Shown: positions 30,325-38,509 of the stretch, in pieces
How the letters are laid out: every line of letters starts with the position of its first letter
How positions within the stretch are numbered: the first letter of the stretch is position 1
Origin: Yeosuana marina
Lineage (GTDB): Bacteria; Bacteroidota; Bacteroidia; Flavobacteriales; Flavobacteriaceae
Length of the DNA: 64,000 nucleotides
NCBI RefSeq assembly: GCF_011762485.1
Contig: NZ_JAAKGI010000007.1
Location: 62,001-126,000, forward strand
Reading direction: 5' to 3'
Translations under genes and position numbers: made by a program
The notes under the pieces: model-generated
Databases searched by the model: none
Told to the model about the DNA's origin: nothing
What the model saw: only the letters and a program-made list of their open reading frames with translations

Positions 30325-31520
30325 GAATTTAATACAGTTTTTATTACGTTCACCATTTTATCTGCTCTTTCCTTGACTTCTGCTTCTGTCCATGAAAGTT
30401 TTATTAAACAAGATAAGTTACGACCTATATAATAATCAGACTTTTCAAAAGATTTAGTTTTTAGATACTCTAAACCTTTTTTCATTTCTTCTGAAACTGG
30501 ATAAAGTGTTTTCAAATTTTTTAGATGATTCCATTCTTTAATATAGTGCCAATTGTTATTATAATAATGAAAGCATCCATCTATACCTTCTTCTTTAAAA
30601 GCCTTTGATACGACTTGGGTCACCTCTAAATTTGGTAAAAAGAAATTTAAAAACGAATAGTTTTCTTCACCTCCTTCTGGAACGGTTCTAAATACAACCT
30701 CTGGAATATCAGATAAAGCATCCCTTAAAATGGTATAATGCTTTTTTTGAATAGCAATAAAATCATTTAATCGTCTCACTTGCGCTAAACCAACAGCTGC
30801 ATTAAGTTCTGATATCCTAAAATTATATCCTAAAAACGGATGTGTTTCTGCACCCCTATCGTTCCCTACATGATCGTGCCCGTGATCTGAATAATGATCA
30901 GCAAATTGAGCATATTTATCATTATTGGTAATAATAGCACCACCCTCACCACAGGTAATTGTTTTTACAAAATCGAAAGAAAAGCTACCAACATCGCCAT
31001 AACTTCCTAAGGCTTTCCCTTGATATGTTCCTCCGATAGCCTGACAAGCATCTTCAACTAACACGAGATTATGGTCATCACAAATAGTTTTTAACGCTTG
31101 TAAATTTGCCATACTACCACACATATGCACCGGCATAATAGCCTTGGTTTTTGGGGTAATCGCTTTTTTAACTTCTTCTATATCTAAAGTTAACGTGTCA
31201 TCAATATCAACTAATATTGGAATAGCTCCCAGCATCATAATAGCTTCAAAACTGGCAACAAACGTAAAGCATGGCATAATTACCTCATTGCCCGCTCCAA
31301 CTCCAGCTATAGCTAAAGACATGGATACCGCTGCTGTGCCACTACTTACTAATTGTGCATATTTTACTTCAAACTGATTTTGAAGTTCCATTTCTAAATC
31401 CTTTGCCTTCCAATGGCCATTCCGCATACCGTCAAAACCATAACGCATTAATACGCCACTTTTTAATACATCATTTACTTCATTACGTTCTGTTTCTCCA
31501 AATAATTCAAATCCTGGCAT
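30321..31520 (-). CDS. DegT/DnrJ/EryC1/StrS-family aminotransferase
   Basis: This 399-residue PLP enzyme is of the sugar-aminotransferase type. The PLP lysine of most relatives sits in a SFSFxxxKxxxxGEGG block, and here FSFDFVKTITCGEGGAIITN fits it. The substrate-facing YNFRISELNAAVG segment follows. Typical members aminate keto-sugars for O-antigen or antibiotic sugars. No glycan gene cluster is nearby, so the substrate is unknown. Its stop overlaps the ribB stop tail to tail by four bases, and it sits 4 bp behind a nitroreductase gene, likely cotranscribed. Confidence 0.88.
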   Translation of the reverse strand: MPGFELFGETERNEVNDVLKSGVLMRYGFDGMRNGHWKAKDLEMELQNQFEVKYAQLVSSGTAAVSMSLAIAGVGAGNEVIMPCFTFVASFEAIMMLGAIPILVDIDDTLTLDIEEVKKAITPKTKAIMPVHMCGSMANLQALKTICDDHNLVLVEDACQAIGGTYQGKALGSYGDVGSFSFDFVKTITCGEGGAIITNNDKYAQFADHYSDHGHDHVGNDRGAETHPFLGYNFRISELNAAVGLAQVRRLNDFIAIQKKHYTILRDALSDIPEVVFRTVPEGGEENYSFLNFFLPNLEVTQVVSKAFKEEGIDGCFHYYNNNWHYIKEWNHLKNLKTLYPVSEEMKKGLEYLKTKSFEKSDYYIGRNLSCLIKLSWTEAEVKERADKMVNVIKTVLNS

Positions 31521-31524
31521 AATA

Positions 31525-32160
31525 TTATTTAATTTCTATAATTGTTTCGTTTAACGGTTTTCTAACCTTTTTTAAGGTCGCAAACATATCGTCGTCTGCG
31601 CGATATCCAATAGGTAAAAGTAACACCGATTTAAGTCCCTTTTTATTCAATTCTAAAACTTCATCATACTTTTCTGGAATAAACCCTTCCATAGGACAAG
31701 AATCGATACCTTCAACAGCACAGACAGTCATTAAATTTCCAAGCGCAATATAGGCTTGATTTTTAGACCATAACTGACGATTTTCAACAGATTTACCTTG
31801 CATTGTTTTTAATAAATTTTTTCTGAATGGATTTAAAATGTTTTCTGGAGTATTTCTGATGTTTTTTACCGAATCAAAATACAAATTTACATCGGAATCT
31901 GAAATATCATCCTGAATACAAATTACCAATAAGTGTGAAGCTTCTGACACTTGATTCTGATAGTAAGCATGAGGAACCAAAGACGCTTTCAAATCATCAT
32001 TCGAGACGATTACCAAACTTATTGTTTGAAGCCCGAAAGACGTCGCCGTGAGATTAAAAGCCTCTTTTATAATATCAATTTTATTTTTTGAAAGTTTTTT
32101 TGATGAATCAAACTTTTTTGTGGCATAACGCCAATTTAAATGCTCTATAATTTTACCCAT
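31525..32160 (-). CDS. NAD(P)H-dependent nitroreductase-family oxidoreductase
   Basis: This 211-residue FMN enzyme is of the NfsB type. It opens with EHLNWRYATKKFDSSKKL, the FMN phosphate-binding arginine block, and has an ALGNLMTVCAVEGIDSCPMEGF segment and the C-terminal LLPIGYRADDD loop. It reduces nitro compounds or quinones; the physiological substrate cannot be told. It is flanked by 4 bp and 9 bp gaps, so the TauE/SafE gene, this gene and the aminotransferase appear to be one transcript. Confidence 0.9.
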   Translation of the reverse strand: MGKIIEHLNWRYATKKFDSSKKLSKNKIDIIKEAFNLTATSFGLQTISLVIVSNDDLKASLVPHAYYQNQVSEASHLLVICIQDDISDSDVNLYFDSVKNIRNTPENILNPFRKNLLKTMQGKSVENRQLWSKNQAYIALGNLMTVCAVEGIDSCPMEGFIPEKYDEVLELNKKGLKSVLLLPIGYRADDDMFATLKKVRKPLNETIIEIK

Positions 32161-32169
32161 ACTATTTTT

Positions 32170-32925
32170 TTAAAAGAACCATAATTTTATGGCCATACCA
32201 ATAACCATGATTACTAAAAATACTTTTACAATGCCATCCCCTTTATTTACGGACCATCTGCTGGTAAACCAACCACCTACTGCTTGCCCTGATGCTAATG
32301 TTAATCCAGCAATCCAGTCTAACTTTAAATTCATTCCAAACATAAAAAGTGCTGCCAATGTATAAATAAACATAACAATTACTTTTATAATATTCGATTT
32401 AATTAAGGTTAAATGATTTATTGAAGACAATAATAATAAAATAAATATACCTGTGCCCGCTTGAATAAATCCGCCATAAATACCAATAAAGAAAAAAGCA
32501 ATGACACTATATTTTAAATACTTGCCCGTAATCCTATCAGCCAATTGAGAAAAATTCTGTTTAGGTCTAAAAACCATAAATCCAACAACCGTCACCATAA
32601 CAACCGCTAATATTTTATTAAACAACTCTCCCTTTATATCAATGGCCAATTTAGCGCCAATAATTGCACCTATAGTCGCTGAAATGGACAAATAAATGGG
32701 AAACCAAGACTTATCAATAGCCTTCTTGCTTTGATATCCTGCAATATTAAAAATAGATTGTATAACAATCGCAATTCGGTTGGTGCCATTAGCAACATTG
32801 GAAGGCAAACCAATAAAAATGAGTACCGGAAGCGTTAGTAAAGACCCACCACCACTCATGGTATTAATAATTCCGACTACAATGCCTACTACCACTAAAA
32901 GCACATAGTAATACCAATGTTCCAT
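32170..32925 (-). CDS. sulfite exporter TauE/SafE-family permease
   Basis: This 251-residue protein has about eight helices and the two family repeats. The first has GIINTMSGGGSLLTLPVLIF and NRIAIVIQSI, the second GGFIQAGTGIFILLLLS and ASGQAVGGWFTSRW. The family moves sulfur-containing or carboxylate anions across the inner membrane; the substrate here is unknown. It is the first gene of the minus-strand run, and its upstream region faces the tRNA gene. Confidence 0.9.
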   Translation of the reverse strand: MEHWYYYVLLVVVGIVVGIINTMSGGGSLLTLPVLIFIGLPSNVANGTNRIAIVIQSIFNIAGYQSKKAIDKSWFPIYLSISATIGAIIGAKLAIDIKGELFNKILAVVMVTVVGFMVFRPKQNFSQLADRITGKYLKYSVIAFFFIGIYGGFIQAGTGIFILLLLSSINHLTLIKSNIIKVIVMFIYTLAALFMFGMNLKLDWIAGLTLASGQAVGGWFTSRWSVNKGDGIVKVFLVIMVIGMAIKLWFF

Positions 32926-33009
32926 ATTACAAAAATACAGTCTAAAAATGAATTTAAAAGAAGAAAATAAAAAAAAGAAAAAAGGTTTTTTAGATACAAA
33001 AAAGGTTTC

Positions 33010-33017
33010 TATATTTG
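33010..33017 (+). promoter_or_regulatory. candidate -7 element of the tRNA-Ser promoter
   Basis: TATATTTG matches TAnnTTTG and lies 36 bp before the first tRNA base. A T tract (GGTTTTTTAG, 32984-32993) is at about the -33 position. Confidence 0.5.
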
Positions 33018-33053
33018 CACCCGCAATCAGGACAAACCTGAAGAGACACTACA

Positions 33054-33138
33054 GGAGAAATGGCAGAGTGGTCGAATGCGGCAGTCTTGAAAACTGTTGA
33101 GGGTCACACCTCCGGGGGTTCGAATCCCTCTTTCTCCG
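33054..33138 (+). tRNA. tRNA-Ser (anticodon UGA)
   Basis: An 85-base class II tRNA. The acceptor arms GGAGAAA (33054-33060) and TTTCTCC (33131-33137) pair fully. The anticodon stem GCAGT/ACTGT encloses loop CTTGAAA with anticodon TGA. A long variable arm and the T-arm GGGTTCGAATCCC follow. The discriminator is G and no CCA is encoded. It marks the left edge of the accessory island. Confidence 0.97.
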
Positions 33139-33161
33139 CTTAAATTTATTCAATTTCCACC

Positions 33162-33196
33162 AAAGTCCTGTAAACACTATGTTTACGGGACTTTTT
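33162..33196 (+). terminator. rho-independent terminator after tRNA-Ser
   Basis: AAAGTCCTGTAAACA pairs with TGTTTACGGGACTTT (one G-T) around a 3-base loop and is followed by T residues, 24 bp after the tRNA. Confidence 0.88.
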
Positions 33197-33532
33197 AGTT
33201 TCTACAAAACATCAAAAAGTGTATTAAAAACCTCTAAGGCGGATGGTTCCTATTTAAAACTGATTAGTAAACTGGAAAAACAAGATCTTTTGATCTTGGA
33301 CGACTTTGGACTTAAAGTACTGGATACTATTAATCGACATACCTTAATGGAAATCATTGAGGACAGGCATGGTAAACACAGCACCATTATTGCCTCGCAA
33401 TTACCGGTAGAGACCTGGCATCAACTCATAGGAGAACAAACTATTGCTGATGCTATTTTGGATCGGCTTGTTCATACAGCTCACCGTATCGATATTAAAG
33501 GAGAATCGATGCGTAAAAAATTAAAAAAATAA
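33197..33532 (+). pseudogene. IstB-like ATPase of IS21, C-terminal remnant
   Basis: The reading frame resembles the second half of the IS21 helper ATPase IstB. It has KADGSYLKLISKLEKQ, Walker B DLLILDDFGL, then EIIEDRHGKHSTIIASQLP and DAILDRLVHTAHRIDIKGES, ending RKKLKK. The N-terminal half with the Walker A loop is missing, and the transposase gene istA is absent. An in-frame ATG at 33179 lies in the loop of the tRNA terminator and is not a real start. The homologous part begins near 33197, exactly where the terminator ends, so the 5' part was deleted at that junction. Confidence 0.85.
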
Positions 33533-33629
33533 CAGTAAATTTAACCACAAATGAATCGATTTTGAGCACTTAGTTTACTATGCTCAGTTTGACCCGCCGA
33601 GGGTGGCTCAATTTGTCCGCCCTATCCAA
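33197..33629 (+). mobile_element. IS21-family remnant (right end only)
   Basis: It covers the truncated istB and about 97 bp of non-coding right end, including GGGTGGCTCAATTTGTCCG, a sequence style typical of IS21 ends near the terminus. The left end and istA are gone. Immediately to its right lies a headless TPR gene fragment, so the element probably inserted into, or recombined with, the first cassette of the array. Confidence 0.6.
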
Positions 33630-33632
33630 TAA

Positions 33633-33824
33633 AAGAACATCGACTATGCCATTAAAATTTTTGAATTAAATATTCAAGAACATCCAAATTCTGCGAATGC
33701 ATATGATAGTTTAGCGGAAAGTTATTTTTTAAATAATCAGTTTGAATTATCAAAAACTAACTATCAGAAATCTTTAGAACTAAACCCGAAAAACACTAAT
33801 GCTGAAGAAATGATAAATAACTAA
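33633..33824 (+). pseudogene. C-terminal TPR fragment of a lost gene
   Basis: From 33633 an open frame without a start codon encodes 63 residues and a stop. It contains two tetratricopeptide-like repeats (SANAYDSLAESYFLNNQFEL and YQKSLELNPKNTNAEEMI). Its pattern is close to the TPR tail of the S41 peptidase encoded at 59723-60964 (SNSWDSLGEAYF, YRRALELDP). It is most likely the 3' end of a secreted peptidase or serine hydrolase with a TPR tail. An attC-like site begins one base after its stop, so it is the remnant gene of the leftmost cassette, beheaded by the IS21 remnant. Confidence 0.75.
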
Positions 33825-34102
33825 TGATAACACAGTGTAAAAAACATATCTATTAAAGGCTTTCCGAAAAGTTTTTGTATATTTATCAAGTACGCTAAAT
33901 TTTTAATTTGGTTATATTTAGAAAAGAAAATTAAACATAAAAATTAAAAATTCGGCTCGTGCTAAATCCGAAAAGTTAGCGTTTATTTATGCGCTACGTT
34001 TCATACACAAGACCGTCAGACTTTCTCAAAACCTAGGGTATTTCACTTTTTAATCTATTTTTAAATTCCAATTGGTAGTTTTGAGACATACTGCCGTTGT
34101 GC
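33825..34102 (+). repeat. attC-like site 0 (long type)
   Basis: R'' is TGATAAC (33825-33831) and R' is G^TTGTGC (34096-34102). L'' (CAGTGTAAAAAACAT) and L' (GAGACATACTG) pair only in part. The 278 bp inside include TCCGAAAAG elements and GC-richer tracts near 33955-34030. The start of its cassette has been lost, so the R''/R' test cannot be done here. Confidence 0.55.
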
Positions 34103-34143
34103 CACATATAAAAAAAGGAATACTAATCAAAAAAAACGAAATT

Positions 34144-34248
34144 ATGTTAGGAATTTGGCTTTCAAAAAAAGGAAAAACAAAATCATTGCAAACATTATTA
34201 ATTGCATCTTTATTGCTAATTGGTATAGGAATGGCTTTGTTAATGTAA
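34144..34248 (+). CDS. 34-residue membrane peptide
   Basis: A short frame encodes a basic head (MLGIWLSKKGKTKS) and one hydrophobic helix (LLIASLLLIGIGMALLM). It ends 4 bp before the alpha/beta hydrolase start and lies in the same cassette. It may be a real small membrane peptide translated together with the hydrolase, or a leader. Coding cannot be proven from its length, but the spacing and the clean helix support it. Confidence 0.5.
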   Translation: MLGIWLSKKGKTKSLQTLLIASLLLIGIGMALLM

Positions 34249-34252
34249 ACTT

Positions 34253-34990
34253 ATGAAAATAAAAAAGCGAAATATCTTCAGGTTAATTTGGTTTAGCCTA
34301 GTTACTATATTTTTCATTTGGCAATGGACAACTTATCAATCACGGAATTTACCAGAAGACACTTTTAAAAACGACAATAAAGTATACGTAGAAAATTCGA
34401 ATGATGAAATTATGTTTTTAGCAAATAATTCAAAAAATCAAAACGAAATTATATTCTTTCAAGGAGGGTTGACGGACCCAAAGGCATATGCACCACTTTG
34501 CCGAAAAATTGCCGAAAATGGATTTACCTGTCACCTTATAAAAATGAATTGGAGAATGCCTCAATGGGATTATAAAAAAATTGAGACTATGTTCGACCTA
34601 AAAAATGGAAAATATATAATTGGCGGACATTCACAAGGAGCAAAAATGGCATCTCAATTCGTTTATGAAAATCCCGATTTGATGCAGGGACTTTTCTTAT
34701 TAGGAACTTCTCATCCGAGAGATTTTGATTTATCGAACAGAATTTTGCCTACTATAAAACTTTACGGAGAATTGGACGGATTAGCGAGTGTTTCAGAAGT
34801 GATGGAAAATAAAAATAAGTTGCCAAAAAACACCAACTTAATAGAAATTAAAGGTGGAAATCATTCTCAATTTGGGTATTTAGGGAAATTGTTAACGGAC
34901 AATACTGCCGAAATTGATTTAACCAAACAACAGGGTTTGACGGTAGAAAAATTAATTAAGTTTTTTAATGAAATTGAGACTAAAAACTAA
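34253..34990 (+). CDS. alpha/beta hydrolase, membrane-anchored (cassette 1)
   Basis: This 245-residue protein has an N-terminal helix (residues about 10-24) that should anchor it, and an alpha/beta-hydrolase domain. The nucleophile is Ser127 in IGGHSQGAKMAS, the acid is probably Asp175 in YGELDGLAS, and the base is His204 in GGNHSQFGYL. The oxyanion-side strand is FFQGGLTDPKAYAPL. It acts on the outer face of the inner membrane on an unknown ester or amide. It is the main gene of cassette 1 (34097-35130), and its attC-like site begins 11 bp after the stop. Confidence 0.85.
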   Translation: MKIKKRNIFRLIWFSLVTIFFIWQWTTYQSRNLPEDTFKNDNKVYVENSNDEIMFLANNSKNQNEIIFFQGGLTDPKAYAPLCRKIAENGFTCHLIKMNWRMPQWDYKKIETMFDLKNGKYIIGGHSQGAKMASQFVYENPDLMQGLFLLGTSHPRDFDLSNRILPTIKLYGELDGLASVSEVMENKNKLPKNTNLIEIKGGNHSQFGYLGKLLTDNTAEIDLTKQQGLTVEKLIKFFNEIETKN

Positions 34991-35001
34991 ATAAATACGT
35001 G

Positions 35002-35136
35002 GTACAACAAAGACGTATAAAAATAATGCGTAATTTAATGCTTAATCAAAGGTTAGTGCGTTTTGCTAGCTTCTGATTTTCCTTCGGAAAATCCTCGAAC
35101 ACAAAACTGCCCTATTATTATACAATCATGTTAGCC
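35002..35136 (+). repeat. attC-like site 1
   Basis: This 135 bp site has R'' GTACAAC, a 6 nt spacer, L'' GTATAAAAATA, a central hairpin GATTTTCC-TTC-GGAAAATC, L' TATTATTATAC, a 6 nt spacer, and R' G^TTAGCC. L'' and L' pair at 10 of 11 bases. The outer GTGGTACAAC (34999-35008) pairs 9 of 10 with GTTGTGCCAC at 34096-34105, the left end of the same cassette. Confidence 0.8.
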
Positions 35137-35160
35137 TTCATTATGACCAACCATTGACCA

Positions 35161-35925
35161 ATGATAAAATTTTTTAGAAAAATTAGACAAAAAATGCTGA
35201 TTGAAAATAAATTCAGTAATTATCTGATTTATGCAATCGGAGAGATTATTCTTGTTGTTATTGGAATTTTAATTGCACTTGCCATCAATAACAGCAATCA
35301 AAATAGAGTTATTCAGAAAAAAGAGCAAACTTATTTGAATGGTTTAAAAGCAGAATTTCAAACAAGCAAATTTAAATTAAGTGAATTGATTAAAATAAAC
35401 AAGAGTAATTTCTACGGAGCAAAAAAGTTATTAGAAGATATTTCTAATAAAAATGAATCACCATCCGAAAAACAATTTTCTGAATTATTGCTCAATACAT
35501 TTTCCTCTGATATTTCTTTTAATCCTAACAACTCACTTTTAAGCGAAATGATAAGCTCTGGAAGTTTAAAAGATATTTCAAATACGACCTTAAGAATAAA
35601 ATTAACAAATTGGATTTCAACTATAGAAGATGTCTCAAAGCAGGAAAGCGAACTTGGAATTCAAAGAGAAAAAGTTCTTGATATTTTTAGAACAAATGAA
35701 AACAGTTTAAGAACCATATTTGACCTAACCGGTATAAGCCAAGAAATAGGTTTACAAAAAATGGAGCAAAGTGTTAGCAATCTGGATCTATTAAAATCAA
35801 GAAAGTTCGAAAATAATATCTTGATGTTTATTCTAACAACTAACGCAATGGAAAAAGCACATTACGAACCGTTAATGAAGGATTTGGAATCTATTATTGA
35901 GTTGATTGAAAATGAAATAAAATAA
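35161..35925 (+). CDS. DUF6090-family protein (cassette 2)
   Basis: This 254-residue protein has the typical DUF6090 start: a basic amphipathic MIKFFRKIRQKMLIENKFSN, then a YAIGEIILVVIGILIALAIN membrane helix. A coiled-coil-like, mostly helical region of about 190 residues follows. The family is very common in Bacteroidota, often several copies per genome, and has no known function. It fills cassette 2 (35131-36151) alone, and its attC-like site begins 5 bp after the stop. Confidence 0.85.
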   Translation: MIKFFRKIRQKMLIENKFSNYLIYAIGEIILVVIGILIALAINNSNQNRVIQKKEQTYLNGLKAEFQTSKFKLSELIKINKSNFYGAKKLLEDISNKNESPSEKQFSELLLNTFSSDISFNPNNSLLSEMISSGSLKDISNTTLRIKLTNWISTIEDVSKQESELGIQREKVLDIFRTNENSLRTIFDLTGISQEIGLQKMEQSVSNLDLLKSRKFENNILMFILTTNAMEKAHYEPLMKDLESIIELIENEIK

Positions 35926-35930
35926 CGAAA

Positions 35931-36157
35931 GGCTAACAACGCCTACAGTTAATTGCGGCGGAATTTCCTCTCGGAAATTCCAGCGTATTTGCTAACTTTG
36001 GTTTACGGCGAAATAGTTCTGCCGAACCATTCCGCAACGAAACCATAGCCGAGACCTCTCTATCCCTTCTATTTTGCTTGTATTATTAGTCATAAATTTA
36101 CTATTTTTAAGCTAATTAATTAAGGCTTTGTAAACATACGAGCCGAAACCGTTGTGG
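35931..36157 (+). repeat. attC-like site 2 (long type)
   Basis: R'' is GGCTAAC (35931-35937) and R' is G^TTGTGG (36151-36157), 227 bp overall. It carries a strong hairpin GGAATTTCC-TCTC-GGAAATTCC around 35960-35981 and a longer GC-richer tail than sites 1, 3 and 4. AAGGCTAAC (35929-35937) pairs perfectly over nine bases with GTTAGCCTT at 35130-35138, the start of cassette 2. L'' and L' are not obvious. Confidence 0.7.
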
Positions 36158-36174
36158 TGCATATAAAAACGGAA

Positions 36175-36699
36175 ATGATAATACGTCAAGAAACTAGAAA
36201 CGACTACAAAGAAGTCTTCAACGTAATTGAAAGTGCTTTTAAAAACGCTGAATTTGCAGACCACACTGAACAGTTTTTAGTCGAACGATTAAGAAAATCG
36301 GACGCTTTCATTCCTCAACTATCAATAGTAGCAGAAATTGATGGAAATGTAGTTGGACATATTCTATTGACGAAACTTAAAATCAAGAATGAGTCTACTG
36401 AATTCGATTCATTGGCGTTGGCACCTGTTTCTGTATTACCTGAATTTCAAGGAAAAGGAATTGGTGGCAAACTAATACTTGAATCGCACAAAAAGGCAAA
36501 AGAATTAGGGTACAAATCAATCGTTCTTTTAGGACACGAAAAATACTATCCAAAATTCGGATATGAACAAGTGGATAAGTACGGAATAGAATTGCCATTT
36601 GAAGTTCCGAAAGAGAATTGTATGGTAATTGAATTAGTAGAAAATGGACTGAAAGGAGTAAATGGAATGGTTGAATATCCGAAAGAGTTTAATGAATAA
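36175..36699 (+). CDS. GNAT-family N-acetyltransferase (cassette 3)
   Basis: This is a 174-residue acetyltransferase. The acetyl-CoA loop is VLPEFQGKGIGGKLILES (the Q/RxxGxG/A motif), followed by GYKSIVLLGHEKYYPKFGYE, typical of the branch annotated as N-acetyltransferase with a predicted small-molecule substrate. I choose ATG 36175. A GTG further upstream lies inside the attC-like R' box and is not credible. It fills cassette 3 (36152-36837), the smallest cassette, with only about 20 bp of leader. GNAT genes are among the most frequent integron cassette genes. Confidence 0.9.
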   Translation: MIIRQETRNDYKEVFNVIESAFKNAEFADHTEQFLVERLRKSDAFIPQLSIVAEIDGNVVGHILLTKLKIKNESTEFDSLALAPVSVLPEFQGKGIGGKLILESHKKAKELGYKSIVLLGHEKYYPKFGYEQVDKYGIELPFEVPKENCMVIELVENGLKGVNGMVEYPKEFNE

Positions 36700-36709
36700 A
36701 AATACGACA

Positions 36710-36843
36710 CCACAACAAGCCGTATAAAAATAATGTTTAGTTTAGTGCTTAATCAAAGGTTAGTGCGTTTTGCTTGCTTCTGATTTTCCGAAGGAAAATT
36801 CTCGCACAAAAAACCGCACTATTCTTATACAATCACGTTATGC
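36710..36843 (+). repeat. attC-like site 3
   Basis: This 134 bp site is close to site 1 in sequence: R'' CCACAAC, spacer AAGCC, L'' GTATAAAAAT, hairpin ATTTTCC-GAA-GGAAAAT, L' ATTCTTATAC, spacer AATCAC, R' G^TTATGC. L'' and L' pair at 9 of 10. CACCACAAC (36708-36716) pairs perfectly with GTTGTGGTG at 36151-36159, the start of cassette 3. Confidence 0.82.
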
Positions 36844-36964
36844 GTCATTTAATCCTCTTCAAGAAAATCATCCATCCATTAACGAAAATTGTCCATTTTA
36901 ACATATTGCTTTCTTCTTCAAATTTGCAGAGTCAATAATGACAAACAATTTAAAATATAAAAAA

Positions 36965-37510
36965 ATGGAAAATTTAACTGCAACGGAATTTAAAGTTCCT
37001 ACACGAGAAGAAGTATCACAAAACAATCAAGAAATTTTTGACAATTTAAACAAAGCTCTAGGCTTTGTCCCAAATCTTTATGCTACAATAGCATATTCTG
37101 ACAATGGTTTAAAACGCTTTTTAGACTACCAAAACGCTAAAACGTCTTTAAACAACAAAGAAAAAGAAGCTGTAAACCTTATTGTAAGTCAGGTAAACGA
37201 ATGTGTGTATTGCCAAAGTGCTCATTTAGTACTTGGTAAAATGAATGGATTTAGCGACGAACAATTACTTGATATTAGAAAAGGAACAAGTGATAATGCT
37301 AAACTAAACGCTTTAGTGCAATTAGCAGCTGATATCACTGAAAACAGAGGAAACGCTAGTAATGAAAGTGTTGCTGATTTCTTTGCTCAAGGTTACACCA
37401 AAGAAAATCTTGTAGATGTTATACTTCAGGTAAGTGATAAAACAGCAATGAACTATTTACACAACTTAACTAAAGTACCTGTAGACTTTCCAATTGCTGA
37501 AAGTATTTAA
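36965..37510 (+). CDS. carboxymuconolactone decarboxylase/AhpD-like protein
   Basis: This 181-residue protein has one CMD domain. The AhpD-type redox site is VNECVYCQSAHLVLG (Cys80, Cys83, His87), so it may be a peroxidase-related disulfide enzyme rather than a decarboxylase. I prefer ATG 36965 to the in-frame ATG 27 bp upstream because the conserved ENLTATEFKVPTREE region starts there. It is the first gene of cassette 4, and the next genes follow at gaps of about 20-60 bp, making one operon ending in an AraC regulator. Confidence 0.85.
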   Translation: MENLTATEFKVPTREEVSQNNQEIFDNLNKALGFVPNLYATIAYSDNGLKRFLDYQNAKTSLNNKEKEAVNLIVSQVNECVYCQSAHLVLGKMNGFSDEQLLDIRKGTSDNAKLNALVQLAADITENRGNASNESVADFFAQGYTKENLVDVILQVSDKTAMNYLHNLTKVPVDFPIAESI

Positions 37511-37531
37511 TTACATTCAAAAAAAAACACA

Positions 37532-37980
37532 ATGAAAACACATAGTATTAATTGGCGAAATGCCATTATAGCTGGTATTACAGGCACTTTAGCATTTGAT
37601 TTGACAGGACTTTATTCACCGGAACATGGTGGGATATTGCCGGAATAATAGGAGAAAAAACAGGATTAGGATTAGCATATGGCGTTTTTGGCCATTACTC
37701 TAACGGTATATTACTAGCCGTTTTATATGCAGGAATAGCACCTTCATTAATTGGTCCTAATTGGTTAAGAGCTCAAATATTTGTAATTGCAGAAACCATA
37801 GCACTCGTTTGGTTTTTTATGTTTCCGCTTTTAGGTGCTGGCGTTGCTGGTTTAGAAGCTGGTGCCATGCTACCAATACTTTCAATGGTGAGACATTTAG
37901 CTTACGGTGTGCCTTTATGGTTCTTTATCCACAAGTTTCAACAACAAGAATTAAGCAGTAAAGCCACTATTAAAGCCTGA
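37532..37980 (+). pseudogene. small integral membrane protein, frameshifted by one base
   Basis: The first frame (MKTHSINWRNAIIAGITGTL) stops after 38 codons. A second frame then runs WWDIAGIIGEKTGLGLAYGV to the stop at 37980. Restoring one T in the TTTATTCACC stretch near 37615 joins them into a 149-residue protein with about four membrane helices (FGHYSNGILLAVLYAG, FVIAETIALVWFFMFPLLGA). The whole interval is 449 bases, one short of a multiple of three. It may be a recent mutation or a sequencing error. I do not recognise the family. It is gene 2 of the cassette-4 operon. Confidence 0.8.
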
Positions 37981-38038
37981 TGATAATTAAAGCAAACCCA
38001 TTATTACACAAACAACCTTTTTCATTTTAAAAAACACA

Positions 38039-38488
38039 ATGAAAAAGGTTGTTAATAAAACATTAGTAGAAATGAAAACAGAAATAAAACACCCAGTGCC
38101 GCCATTTAATGAAGAAACAGCAAAATTAAAAGTTCAAATGGCTGAAGATTCTTGGAACTCTAAAGATCCTGTTAAAGTATCCAAAGCATATACTGTAAAT
38201 TCTGAATGGCGAAATAGAACACAATTTATTAACGGAAGAGCAGAAATTGTTGAGTTTTTAACCGAAAAATGGAATAACGAAAGACATTACAAACTAAAAA
38301 AAGAACTTTGGGGCTTTAAAGAAAACAGAATGGCTGTAAGATTTGAGTATGAATTTCAAGACAATGACGACCAATGGTATCGAGCCTATGGAAATGAACT
38401 TTGGGAATTTGACGAAAATGGGCTTATGCAAAAGCGTTACGCAAGCATAAATGATTTAAAAATTGAAGAAAGCAACAGACGTTTATAA
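38039..38488 (+). CDS. nuclear transport factor 2-like protein (DUF1348/SnoaL type)
   Basis: This is a 149-residue cone-shaped SnoaL-like protein. Recognisable parts are [20 protein letters not shown], then [20 protein letters not shown] and [21 protein letters not shown]1348 members are cytoplasmic and of unknown chemistry. The true start may be the ATG at 38072. It is third in the cassette-4 operon, 21 bp before the next gene. Confidence 0.82.
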   Translation: MKKVVNKTLVEMKTEIKHPVPPFNEETAKLKVQMAEDSWNSKDPVKVSKAYTVNSEWRNRTQFINGRAEIVEFLTEKWNNERHYKLKKELWGFKENRMAVRFEYEFQDNDDQWYRAYGNELWEFDENGLMQKRYASINDLKIEESNRRL

Positions 38489-38509
38489 AAATTAACACCC
38501 AACAGCACA

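Noticed and set aside
33179..33532. Open frame taken as a complete small IstB protein
   Set aside because: Its ATG lies in the loop of the tRNA terminator, and the Walker A half of IstB is missing. It is a remnant.
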